The notes under the pieces: model-generated | Told to the model about the DNA's origin: nothing | The model's input: only the letters and a program-made list of their open reading frames with translations | The model's database searches: none | Program-made: the position numbers and the translations under genes | Assembly (NCBI GenBank): GCA_026390195.1 | Contig: JAPLGK010000189.1 | Span: 1 to 6,965 of the forward strand | DNA length: 6,965 nucleotides | Direction: 5' to 3' | From: Caldisericota bacterium | GTDB lineage: Bacteria; Caldisericota; Caldisericia; Cryosericales; Cryosericaceae | Part shown: positions 1 through 6,192 of the stretch, piece after piece | Numbering within the stretch: position 1 is the stretch's first letter | Layout: each line of letters opens with the position of its first letter

Positions 1-981
1 GACCTGTCTGGCCGTGGTCTTCTCTCCAGATACCAGGATAAGCCGTTCAATGACCAGTTCAAGGAACTCGCTCTGCATACCGGTGTCGCCGTCACTGCCG
101 ATCTCTTCCTTGACAGCGAGGAAAACGACCTGCGTGCGCTCAGGCTCCTTCTTCTGGTCCATCAGGCTGCGCAGAGCCGTGTACCCACAGATCCTATCGT
201 CGTGTCCGTAGGCGAGGATGAGTCCGCGGTCAAAACCGACCTCCCGCGGCTTCATTGCAGGCACGAGCTCCAGTTCAGACGCGGCGAAGGCTCGCTCTTC
301 GACGTTGAGTTGCTCGGCAAGCATCTTCAAGACATTCGTACGAACAGGCGTCTTGTCGTCCTTGTCATCAGCGGGCACGTGGCCGACGATTGCGTCCAGC
401 GCTTCGCCCGAAACGCCTTCGCTCAGTTTCTTCTCTCCCTGAGCCTGCCCCAAATGGGGAAGGATGTCGGAAATGTTGAACACTGGATCCGTATCTTCCT
501 CCCCGATGCGCAACTGAAGCTTCTTCCCTGCCTTGTCGTAGATCACGCCGTGCAGAGCAAGGGGGATCGTCACCCACTGGTACTTCTTGATTCCACCGTA
601 GTAATGGGTCTGGAAGAGGCCCAGCCCAGTGCTCTCGAAAAGCGGGTTCTGCTTGACGTCGATGCGCGGAGCGTCGACGTGTGCAGCTACGATGTTGACA
701 CCCTCGCCAAGAGGACGCTTGCCCAACCTCACGATCACAGCGTTCTTGCCCCGGTTGATGAAAAGCAGTTTCCCGCCTTTGGGCAATGGTTTGGCAGAGA
801 GAGCGTCCGCAGTCCTGTAGCCGCTAGCCTGGGCAATGACCGCCGCTGCCTCGACGAACTCGCGTTCCGTCTTGGCATCCTTGATAAGCGACATATACTC
901 CGCAGCCAGTTTGTCGGCCGCCTTGCGATCGATGCTGCTCCAGGCGGACGTCTTGTTCAACCCGATTTCCTTGGACTTCAT
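1..981 (-). CDS. M18-family metalloaminopeptidase, C-terminus cut off by window edge
   Basis: This gene encodes a dinuclear-metal (usually zinc) cytosolic aminopeptidase that removes N-terminal residues from peptides. The 327 visible residues begin at ATG 981; the reading frame was traced by hand because the gene runs off the left edge. Family signatures are clear: AAHVDAPRID near residues 99-108 (metal ligand His101), YGGIKKYQW at 128-136, AYGHDDRICGYTAL at 257-270 (probable bridging ligand Asp261) and KEEIGSDGDTGM at 291-302 (the Glu292-Glu293 pair, general base plus metal ligand). M18 enzymes are usually about 430-460 residues, so roughly 100-130 residues are missing, including the last Asp and His ligands. 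The start is backed by GGAGG at 991-995, nine bases upstream; an in-frame GTG directly before the ATG (984-982) is a possible alternative. It resembles the 'aminopeptidase 1' branch more than eukaryotic aspartyl aminopeptidase, though I am less sure of the subgroup. It is divergent from the GTPase operon, with no evident functional link. Confidence 0.93.
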   Translation of the reverse strand, partial: MKSKEIGLNKTSAWSSIDRKAADKLAAEYMSLIKDAKTEREFVEAAAVIAQASGYRTADALSAKPLPKGGKLLFINRGKNAVIVRLGKRPLGEGVNIVAAHVDAPRIDVKQNPLFESTGLGLFQTHYYGGIKKYQWVTIPLALHGVIYDKAGKKLQLRIGEEDTDPVFNISDILPHLGQAQGEKKLSEGVSGEALDAIVGHVPADDKDDKTPVRTNVLKMLAEQLNVEERAFAASELELVPAMKPREVGFDRGLILAYGHDDRICGYTALRSLMDQKKEPERTQVVFLAVKEEIGSDGDTGMQSEFLELVIERLILVSGEKTTARQV

Positions 982-1012
982 CACTGTTCACCTCCGAGTG
1001 TGTCAGAAATTC

Positions 1013-1041
1013 AGCATACCTTGAAATTGCACCGAAATCAA
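1013..1041 (-). promoter_or_regulatory. Candidate sigma-70-like promoter for the aminopeptidase gene
   Basis: On the minus strand a TTGATT -35-like box (1041-1036) lies 17 bases before a TATGCT -10-like box (1018-1013). Each matches the consensus at 4 of 6 positions. This predicts a transcript start near 1006 and a short leader of about 25 bases carrying the GGAGG ribosome site. It is a pattern match only; the consensus may differ in this organism. Confidence 0.4.
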
Positions 1042-1048
1042 ATAGCAT
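1021..1048 (+). promoter_or_regulatory. Candidate sigma-70-like promoter for the DUF4388-roadblock-GTPase operon
   Basis: TTGAAA at 1021-1026 (5 of 6 to consensus) is followed after 16 bases by TAGCAT at 1043-1048 (4 of 6). This would start transcription near 1055 and give a leader of about 20 bases before ATG 1076. It overlaps the opposing candidate promoter, so polymerase could probably occupy only one at a time. This is inference from pattern only. Confidence 0.4.
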
Positions 1049-1052
1049 GCTA
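1043..1052. repeat. Perfect 10-bp palindrome TAGCATGCTA
   Basis: The sequence TAGCATGCTA is its own reverse complement and lies over the -10 box proposed for the plus-strand operon. It is in the right place for a small dimeric operator, but a 10-bp palindrome can occur by chance and no second copy was noticed in the window. Confidence 0.3.
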
Positions 1053-1064
1053 AGTTGAAGGAAT

Positions 1065-1070
1065 GGAGGA
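1065..1070 (+). promoter_or_regulatory. Ribosome binding site that sets the DUF4388 gene start
   Basis: GGAGGA ends five bases before ATG 1076. It fixes the start at 1076 rather than at the in-frame TTG at 1055, which would place the ribosome site inside the coding region and add seven non-conserved residues. Confidence 0.8.
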
Positions 1071-1075
1071 ATCCT

Positions 1076-1618
1076 ATGGAATTGCGCGGTGACTTGCAGA
1101 GCTTTCCGCTTGGCCAGCTTATTCAGACCCTGGACAACGCTCAAAGAACTGGAAAGTTGGACATAGAAGGACATCTGGGTAGCTTTGCCATCTTCTTCCA
1201 GAAAGGCAAGGTCATCCATGCGCAGTCACCATATAGCAGCGGGCTGCCCGCTTTCTTTGATGCTTTTCTCGAGCGTGACGGTACGTTCAGTTTTGTATCT
1301 AGCGTCATCATGCCGCCTCGAAGGATCGCCCAGAGCAACACGAGTCTCCTCATAGAGGCAACGGGACTTGCTGACGAATACGCACGGTCAGGAATCCGGA
1401 CGGAACCGTCCGAGCTGCAGGTAAGCCTAGCCGAGAATAACTCCGACGCGGCCGTTACGCTGACCGCCGATGAGTTTCTACTCCTGCAGAAGGCCGGCGA
1501 GCTGGAGTCGTTCGATAGGATCCTGAAGGAAGCTGAGTTTGGGTTCTTCCGCGCATGGACAGCTCTCAACGGTCTTGCGGACAAGAAGATGGTTACGGTC
1601 TCAAAATCGGAGGTATAG
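1076..1618 (+). CDS. DUF4388 (PATAN) domain protein, first gene of GTPase operon
   Basis: This is a 180-residue soluble protein with no signal peptide or membrane segment. Residues 1-100 match the DUF4388/PATAN pattern: an opening MELRGDLQSFPLGQLIQTL, then RTGKLDIEG (24-32), an F-x-x-GKVIHAQ stretch (41-50) and LLIEATGLADEYAR (91-104). PATAN domains are known from the N-terminus of cyanobacterial PatA and from many signalling proteins, where they are thought to mediate protein interactions; no catalytic activity is known. Residues 128-175 (LTADEFLLLQKA and onward) look like the degenerate winged-helix tail often seen in these proteins. The stop codon TAG abuts the ATG of the roadblock gene, and the GGAGG for that gene lies in this gene's last codons, so the two are translationally linked. 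I infer a scaffold or adaptor for the GTPase encoded two genes downstream. The family call is firm and the role is not. Confidence 0.85.
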   Translation: MELRGDLQSFPLGQLIQTLDNAQRTGKLDIEGHLGSFAIFFQKGKVIHAQSPYSSGLPAFFDAFLERDGTFSFVSSVIMPPRRIAQSNTSLLIEATGLADEYARSGIRTEPSELQVSLAENNSDAAVTLTADEFLLLQKAGELESFDRILKEAEFGFFRAWTALNGLADKKMVTVSKSEV

Positions 1619-2098
1619 ATGGAAGGTCAACTGTCTTCACTGGTGATCACGAAGGAAGATATCGAAACCATCGACGAACTGTTCTCACAGTACCTCGTGG
1701 ATTCGCAGGCGAAGGACATCATCCTCCTCAACAAGAGCGGCGAGCTCCTTGCTAAGAGTGGCGCTGTGACGCGGGAATCGGCAATCGCTGTGTCGGCCTT
1801 GGCGGCCGGTGTCTTCTCGGCCACGAATGAGTTGGCGAAACTCCTCGGAGAACGTGAGTTTACCCTGACATTCCATCAGGGCAAAGAAACCAACATCCAT
1901 ATTTCCCTCGTAGACCCCTTGATCCTGCTTGCCGTTATTTTCGACAACAAGGCGCCCATCGGCGCCATCAGGTTCTGGGCCAAGAAGATCTCGGGTTCGA
2001 TCAAGCCGGTCCTCGAGAAGATGGCCACGGGACCGCGTCAAGAGCCTTCCCAGGACTTCAGGAAGGGACTCCAGGATGAGATCGACAACCTCTTCTAA
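1619..2098 (+). CDS. Roadblock/LC7 domain protein (MglB-like), probable regulator of the adjacent GTPase
   Basis: This is a 159-residue cytosolic protein. A roadblock/LC7 fold is indicated over roughly residues 12-135: KDIILLNKSGELLAKSG (32-48), SALAAGVFSATNELAKLLGE (59-78), the TFHQGKETNIHI strand region (84-95) and LLAVIFDNKAPIGAIRFWA (103-121). Such proteins dimerise and, in Myxococcus and Thermus, MglB acts as GTPase-activating protein and exchange factor for MglA. The MglA-like GTPase begins 21 bases downstream, which supports the same partnership here. A tail beyond the fold (about 136-159) ends in the acidic, amphipathic QDEIDNLF and may be a partner-binding peptide. The start ATG directly follows the upstream stop, with GGAGG at 1609-1613. 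I withhold the name mglB because the roadblock family is broad and the biological process is unknown. Confidence 0.88.
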   Translation: MEGQLSSLVITKEDIETIDELFSQYLVDSQAKDIILLNKSGELLAKSGAVTRESAIAVSALAAGVFSATNELAKLLGEREFTLTFHQGKETNIHISLVDPLILLAVIFDNKAPIGAIRFWAKKISGSIKPVLEKMATGPRQEPSQDFRKGLQDEIDNLF

Positions 2099-2105
2099 CG
2101 AATTG

Positions 2106-2121
2106 ATGCGATCCATCGCAT
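2106..2121 (+). repeat. Perfect 7-bp inverted repeat covering the GTPase start codon
   Basis: ATGCGAT and ATCGCAT flank a CC spacer, and the second arm contains the first two bases of the ATG at 2120. In RNA this could fold as a 6-bp stem with a UCCA loop that sequesters the start. A tiny overlapping frame of seven codons (ATG 2106 to TGA 2129) also lies here. There is no Shine-Dalgarno sequence for either frame. A regulatory role is inferred, not shown. Confidence 0.45.
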
Positions 2122-2689
2122 GTCTCTGATCGACTTCTCCAAGTCCGAGATCACGTTCAAGGTCGTCTACTATGGCCCGGCAATGAGTGGCAAGACGACT
2201 AACCTCAGCTGGATCTTCCGGACTATCCCGGAAAAGGTGAAGGGTCAGTTCACCTCCATCGCGACCGAGACAGAGAGGACGCTCTTCTTCGACTTCCTGC
2301 CAGTGGAACTGGGAACCGTCAAGGGCTTCAAGATCCGCCTTAGCCTCTATACTGTCCCGGGTCAGGAACTGTACAAGCTGACGCGCAAGTCTGTCCTCAA
2401 ATCTGTCGACGGCATCGTCTTCGTCGCGGACTCGAATCGTGACCGGCGAGAGGACAACATCAAGAACCTTGCGGATATGTTCAAGAATCTCGAAGACTAC
2501 GAGTTGCCGGATACGCCCATCATCTATCAGCTGAACAAACGAGACACGCCCGCCATCATGTCGGTCGGTGAGCTTGTCGATGACCTGCAGCTCAAAGGGA
2601 AGACCGTCTACCTTGGCATAGCCAACAGTGGAGTCTCTGTCATGGAGTGCCTCAAGGGAATCACCCGCCAGGTTGTCAGCAAGATCTGA
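2120..2689 (+). CDS. MglA-like small Ras-type GTPase
   Basis: This is a 189-residue cytosolic GTP-binding switch protein. Motifs in order: P-loop GPAMSGKTT (19-27), switch I region with TETERTLFFDFLP (49-61), G3 motif TVPGQ (78-82), G4 motif NKRD (139-142) and a G5-like ANSG (168-171). Thr78 in place of the usual Asp of DxxG is a hallmark of the MglA family. Arg53 and Gln82 match the positions M. xanthus MglA uses for in-cis hydrolysis, so this GTPase is probably active. MglA proteins set cell polarity for motility or secretion machinery; no such machinery is visible nearby. The roadblock gene directly upstream is the likely regulator. The start at 2120 is the only sensible one (a stop lies in frame at 2096-2098), yet it has no ribosome binding site and lies in an inverted repeat, so coupling to the upstream gene is likely. 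Family assignment is strong; the cellular process is unknown. Confidence 0.93.
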   Translation: MSLIDFSKSEITFKVVYYGPAMSGKTTNLSWIFRTIPEKVKGQFTSIATETERTLFFDFLPVELGTVKGFKIRLSLYTVPGQELYKLTRKSVLKSVDGIVFVADSNRDRREDNIKNLADMFKNLEDYELPDTPIIYQLNKRDTPAIMSVGELVDDLQLKGKTVYLGIANSGVSVMECLKGITRQVVSKI

Positions 2690-2696
2690 TCTGAAG

Positions 2697-2714
2697 CATC
2701 ACAGGTAAGTGATG
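2697..2714. repeat. Short inverted repeat between convergent genes
   Basis: CATCAC and GTGATG form a 6-bp stem around a six-base loop, eight bases after the GTPase stop. It is AT/GC mixed and has no T-run on either strand, so it is not a convincing intrinsic terminator. It is the only hairpin I see in the 64-base gap between the convergent operons. Confidence 0.3.
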
Positions 2715-2753
2715 GCCGGATGTGGGCTTGCGCTCTTCTTGCTGTGCGTTCGC

Positions 2754-3776
2754 TCAGGCTCCCCCGTCGTCACCCATGTCCTGCACCCATCCATGGACCA
2801 GCCCTGATCGGGACCACGTTCTCATGACCCGGTCGTACTCCGCATCGGTGAGTTTCCGCGAGATGCCCAGTGCGCGGTCGAATGCCTTGTAGGCCGGAAA
2901 GTACTGGGTCATGACACTCACGTATGTCTGATGAGAGAGCCGACGGGAAACGAAGCCAAAGACGTCCCGAGCCATGCTGGTATGGCGTGGGAGAATGAGG
3001 TACCGCACGATGAGTCCTCGCGGGATATATCTGCCCTGCTCGTCTACGCTAATGTCTCCAACCTGGCCGTGCATCTGGACAAGCGCACGTTCAGCGACCT
3101 GAACGTAGTCAGGGACTCCCGAGAGCTGCATGGCGACGTCTTCGTCCGTGTATCGAAGGTCGCCCAGGTAGATGTCCACGATTCCATCCAGAAGAGCCAG
3201 CGTCGACGGCTCATCGTAACTACTCGTATTGTACACGATGGGAATGTGCAGCCCCTGTTGCCGCGCAGCAAATACTGATGCCAGCAACTGCGGTACCTGG
3301 TGGGAGGGTGTGACGAAGTTGATATTGTGGGCTCCCTTCGCCTGCAGCTCGAGGAGTCCAGCTGCGAGCCGCCCAACCGGCATCTGTGTTCCATGGTGCA
3401 GTTGACTCAGTGGATAGTTCTGGCAGTAGCAGCAATTCAGGTTACAGCCGCTGAGGAAGACCGTGCCTGATCCTCGTGTCCCGCTGACGGGAGGTTCCTC
3501 GCCACGGTGCAGATTCCAGACAAAGACGTTGGCCTTGAGAGCGACGCCGCAGGTGCCAGCATCTCCAGCAAGCCGATGGGCTCCGCACCGCCTGGGACAA
3601 AGATCACAGGCCGCCATACGGCGATACGCTGTTCGGATCCGGGCTCGGAACTCCGCATTCGACAACCGTAGATACGACCCGTCAACTTCAGCTACCACTT
3701 CCGCACTTGTCGCGACTTCCTGCCTTGGCACGGCGACCGCGTCTGAGTCTAGAGGCTCGTTTTCTGTGTGGTCCAT
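2754..3776 (-). CDS. PflX-type (COG1313) radical SAM iron-sulfur protein
   Basis: This is a 340-residue cytosolic enzyme related to pyruvate formate-lyase activating proteins. The radical SAM cluster motif CNLNCCYC holds Cys111, Cys115 and Cys118. It is followed by GAHNINFVTPSH (148-159), IPIVYNTSSYDEP (178-190) and DGIVDIYLGDLRY (197-209), the arrangement seen in COG1313. An extra four-cysteine group near the N-terminus (Cys57, Cys60, Cys64, Cys76 in CDLCPRRCG and GTCG) probably binds a second cluster or metal. It should cleave S-adenosylmethionine to a radical, but the substrate of this family is not established. No glycyl-radical enzyme lies beside it. The start at 3776 lies inside the end of trmFO (28-base overlap), with only a poorly spaced AGG/GGAG upstream. 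Residues 1-40 are poorly conserved-looking, and a GTG at 3731 is an alternative. It appears to be the last gene of the minus-strand run. Confidence 0.87.
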   Translation of the reverse strand: MDHTENEPLDSDAVAVPRQEVATSAEVVAEVDGSYLRLSNAEFRARIRTAYRRMAACDLCPRRCGAHRLAGDAGTCGVALKANVFVWNLHRGEEPPVSGTRGSGTVFLSGCNLNCCYCQNYPLSQLHHGTQMPVGRLAAGLLELQAKGAHNINFVTPSHQVPQLLASVFAARQQGLHIPIVYNTSSYDEPSTLALLDGIVDIYLGDLRYTDEDVAMQLSGVPDYVQVAERALVQMHGQVGDISVDEQGRYIPRGLIVRYLILPRHTSMARDVFGFVSRRLSHQTYVSVMTQYFPAYKAFDRALGISRKLTDAEYDRVMRTWSRSGLVHGWVQDMGDDGGA

Positions 3777-5071
3777 GCTCCAACCTGATCGGCAACGTGC
3801 CCGATGTGTTCCAGAGCCGCAACAGCGAACGCTTCACGGTCCACGGCCTTCTGTTTGGGGCCAGGCTCGAGCGGCAGAAGCCCGTAGTTGGCGTTCGTGG
3901 GCTGGAAGTCCTCTCTGTCACGCGTAACGTAGTCGACCAGAAGGCCAGTCATGGTCTGGGCAGAAAAGACGAGCCGCGGGAAGCCGCGAAGTGATGCGGC
4001 AGCGTTCAGTGCCGCAACCAATCCCAGTGCGGTCGACTCCATGTATCCATCGACGCCGCACAACTGTCCTGCTGCCCATACGCGTGGAAATGCTGCCAGT
4101 TCCAGGTCCTGAGACAGCACTGAAGGGCCGCGCAGAAACGCATTCCGGTGAATGAGACCATACCGCACGAATTCAGCGCTGCGGAGGGCTGGTACCATGC
4201 CAAGCACTCTCTGCTGCTCAGCGATGGCCAGAGAAGTCTGAAATCCCACCAGGCCAAGGACGGTTCCTTCGCGGTTCTCTTTGCGAAGCTGAATGACGGC
4301 GAAGCAGTCTTCGGGTCTCTCCCGGAGGCCGACCGGGCGCATCGGACCAAATCTGAGAGCGTCATCGCTCCTTCGCGCAATTTCCTCGACGGGCAGACAC
4401 CCCTCAAAGTACTTCTGTTCATCTGGAGTCTCGGGGAGGTGCCGTCTAGCGGATTGAAGCGCATGGACAAATACGTAGTACTCCTCCCTCGTGAGGGGAC
4501 AGTTCAGGTAGTCCGAGGCATCTCCCCCTCGCGAGCTCAGGAACGAAGAGTTGCGGTCGACCGAATGAGCCCAGACGGACGGAGCGACGGCATCGTAGAA
4601 AAACAGATTCTCGTATCCAAGGCGCTCCCGGAGCTCACGGAGAAGATCCGGACTGGTAAGAGGGCCCGTAGCAAGGATGGTTGGAACCGAGGAGTCGAGC
4701 CGTCTGTATTCCTCCCTGCGAATGGCAATCAGCGGGTTGCTCTGGATGCTCTGAGTCACCAGGCCGCTGAACTGGTCCTTGTCAACCGCGAAGGCCTTGC
4801 CTGCAGGAAGACGGCTCGCATCGGCGCACCGCACGACGGCGGAACCGAGGAGTCGAAGCTCGGCTTTGAGAAGGCCTCTCGCGTCCCGCAAGGCGTCAGA
4901 GCCAAGGGAATTGCTGCAGACTAGTTCTCCGAATCGGTCGGTTTCGTGGATGTCGGTCTGGCGCGAAGGCCTCATTTCCCATAGCTCCACCGACAGACCA
5001 AGGCGAGCCAGAGTCAGCGCAGCCTCACTGCCCGCCAGGCCACCCCCGACAATGCGGATGTCCATGCCCAT
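3749..5071 (-). CDS. trmFO: TrmFO, folate/FAD-dependent tRNA (uracil-54-C5) methyltransferase
   Basis: TrmFO makes 5-methyluridine (ribothymidine) at position 54 in the T-loop of tRNA, using methylenetetrahydrofolate as carbon donor and reduced FAD. From ATG 5071 it is 440 residues, the normal size. The N-terminal FAD-binding motif IVGGGLAGSEAA (7-18) is intact. The two functional cysteines known from B. subtilis are present: Cys52 in ELVCSNSLGSDALR and Cys225 in KYFEGCLPVEE. The C-terminal FAD site VWAAGQLCGVDGYMESTALG and the NANYGLLPLEP motif near the end are also clear. In-frame starts are TTG 5095, ATG 5071 and ATG 5065. I chose 5071 because it lies one base after the dprA stop and gives the usual short lead into the FAD motif; 5065 is nearly as good. 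The ribosome site is weak, suggesting coupling to dprA. In B. subtilis topA separates dprA and trmFO; here it is absent. Confidence 0.95.
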   Translation of the reverse strand: MGMDIRIVGGGLAGSEAALTLARLGLSVELWEMRPSRQTDIHETDRFGELVCSNSLGSDALRDARGLLKAELRLLGSAVVRCADASRLPAGKAFAVDKDQFSGLVTQSIQSNPLIAIRREEYRRLDSSVPTILATGPLTSPDLLRELRERLGYENLFFYDAVAPSVWAHSVDRNSSFLSSRGGDASDYLNCPLTREEYYVFVHALQSARRHLPETPDEQKYFEGCLPVEEIARRSDDALRFGPMRPVGLRERPEDCFAVIQLRKENREGTVLGLVGFQTSLAIAEQQRVLGMVPALRSAEFVRYGLIHRNAFLRGPSVLSQDLELAAFPRVWAAGQLCGVDGYMESTALGLVAALNAAASLRGFPRLVFSAQTMTGLLVDYVTRDREDFQPTNANYGLLPLEPGPKQKAVDREAFAVAALEHIGHVADQVGAWTTQKTSL

Positions 5072-5072
5072 G

Positions 5073-6185
5073 CTACCGTGGCTGGACGATGGCAAAGCTG
5101 TCCGGTCCCCGGCGTACCAGGAGGCCCCGGAGTTCGAGACTGGTCAGGACGCAGAGGACCTGGGGTGCAGTGCAGGCAAGGCGTTCACAGAGCAGGTCAA
5201 CGGAGGTGCACCCTGTCTGAATGCAGCCGACGATCGTCTGTTCCTGCTGCGATAGTGCCTCCGACGGGCGTTGCTCGAGGGCGGCAACGTCCTTGAACCC
5301 CGGGAGTTCGTCGAGAACGTCCTGCGCAGACTGCACCAGTTTGGCTCCAGACTTGATCAACGCGTTCGTTCCAACGTGCTGAGGAGCGTAGATGGATCCC
5401 GGAATCGCAAAGACCTCTCGATTCTGTTCCAGGGCGAAGCTGGCCGTAAGCAGAGATCCGCTCTCCTTCGCAGCTTCCACCACGAGGACACCCAGCGAAA
5501 GACCGGAAATGACGCGATTGCGCTGTGGAAATGTGTAGAGTGTCGGCTGCGTATGAAGATGGAACTCAGAAACGACGGCTCCCCCACTTCCTGTAATGGC
5601 CCGCGCAATTGGACCATGAACAGTCGGGTAGATCTCGTCTACGCTGGATCCCAGGACTGCAATCGTTTGGCCCCCTGCGTCCAAACACCCCACATGGGCT
5701 GCCTTGTCAATGCCATAGGCAAGGCCGCTGACCACCACGAGACCTGCTGCCGCCAACTGTCCCGCGAGGTCGGAGGCGGCTCTGACGCCTTCAGGCGTCG
5801 GTTTGCGGCTTCCCACGATGGCGATGCAGTTCCTGAGGAGAACTGTCGCATCACCCAGAATCTGAAGAAAGAGCGGGGGGCGGTAGCATTCGAGGAGGCG
5901 ACCAGGATAGGTCTCCGGCCCATCGAACATCGTGACAAGAGAACCTCCGAGACTGTTGAGCTCGGCAACCTCGTTGTCGGCTTCTTCCAGAGAGCTGTCC
6001 CGTTCAGCCTGCGACAGACGCTTCCCGCGCGCCGAAGACACCGCAGAAAGCAGTTGGTCGAGCCTCTCCTGTGACGCGGTCTCCAATTCATCCGGCGCCT
6101 CGAGCAGGGCTGCGAGGTCCCACTTGCTGACGCCAAGAGGCAGGAGGTCGAGAACGAGAGCTGCTCGACCAAATGGCGAGATCAT
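5073..6185 (-). CDS. dprA: DprA/Smf, RecA-loading single-strand DNA binding protein
   Basis: DprA protects incoming single-stranded DNA and loads RecA on it during natural transformation; it is also found in many bacteria not known to be competent. It has 370 residues, typical of full-length family members. Residues 1-80 form a helical N-terminal region. The Rossmann-like core then follows: YPGRLLECYRPPLFLQILG (93-111), IVGSRKPTPEG (123-133), VVSGLAYGIDKAAH (151-164), FPQRNRVISGLS (219-230), AKESGSLLTA (239-248), VFAIPGS (258-264) and GTNALIKSGAKLV (272-284). The last 60 residues, from LSQQEQTIVGCI to the end, are the DprA winged-helix domain. The ATG at 6185 is seven bases after the rplT stop and is not preceded by a Shine-Dalgarno sequence, so translation may depend on ribosomes leaving rplT. 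No other competence gene is in the window, so a DNA-uptake role here is inferred only from the family. Confidence 0.95.
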   Translation of the reverse strand: MISPFGRAALVLDLLPLGVSKWDLAALLEAPDELETASQERLDQLLSAVSSARGKRLSQAERDSSLEEADNEVAELNSLGGSLVTMFDGPETYPGRLLECYRPPLFLQILGDATVLLRNCIAIVGSRKPTPEGVRAASDLAGQLAAAGLVVVSGLAYGIDKAAHVGCLDAGGQTIAVLGSSVDEIYPTVHGPIARAITGSGGAVVSEFHLHTQPTLYTFPQRNRVISGLSLGVLVVEAAKESGSLLTASFALEQNREVFAIPGSIYAPQHVGTNALIKSGAKLVQSAQDVLDELPGFKDVAALEQRPSEALSQQEQTIVGCIQTGCTSVDLLCERLACTAPQVLCVLTSLELRGLLVRRGPDSFAIVQPR

Positions 6186-6192
6186 GAAAGCA

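Noticed and set aside
202..1053. Long open frame of 283 codons on the plus strand
   Set aside because: It lies opposite the M18 aminopeptidase, whose motifs are unmistakable. The plus-strand translation matches no family I recognise and has no ribosome site at its start.
1055..1075. TTG 1055 as start of the DUF4388 protein
   Set aside because: The GGAGGA site at 1065-1070 would lie inside the coding region, and the conserved domain begins exactly at ATG 1076.
824..1219. 131-codon minus-strand frame across the divergent promoter gap
   Set aside because: It overlaps the aminopeptidase in another frame and the DUF4388 gene antisense. It has no family resemblance, and it would place coding through the regulatory gap.
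2697..2714. Bidirectional intrinsic terminator
   Set aside because: The stem is only 6 bp and not GC-rich, and there is no run of T on either side in either direction.
4148..4924. 258-codon open frame on the plus strand
   Set aside because: It is antisense to trmFO, which has all expected motifs. It is an incidental frame from codon bias.
5072..5095. TTG 5095 as start of TrmFO
   Set aside because: It adds eight unconserved residues before the FAD motif and overlaps dprA. ATG 5071 or 5065 fits the family length better.
5271..6074. 267-codon open frame on the plus strand
   Set aside because: It is antisense to dprA and shows no recognisable domain or ribosome site.
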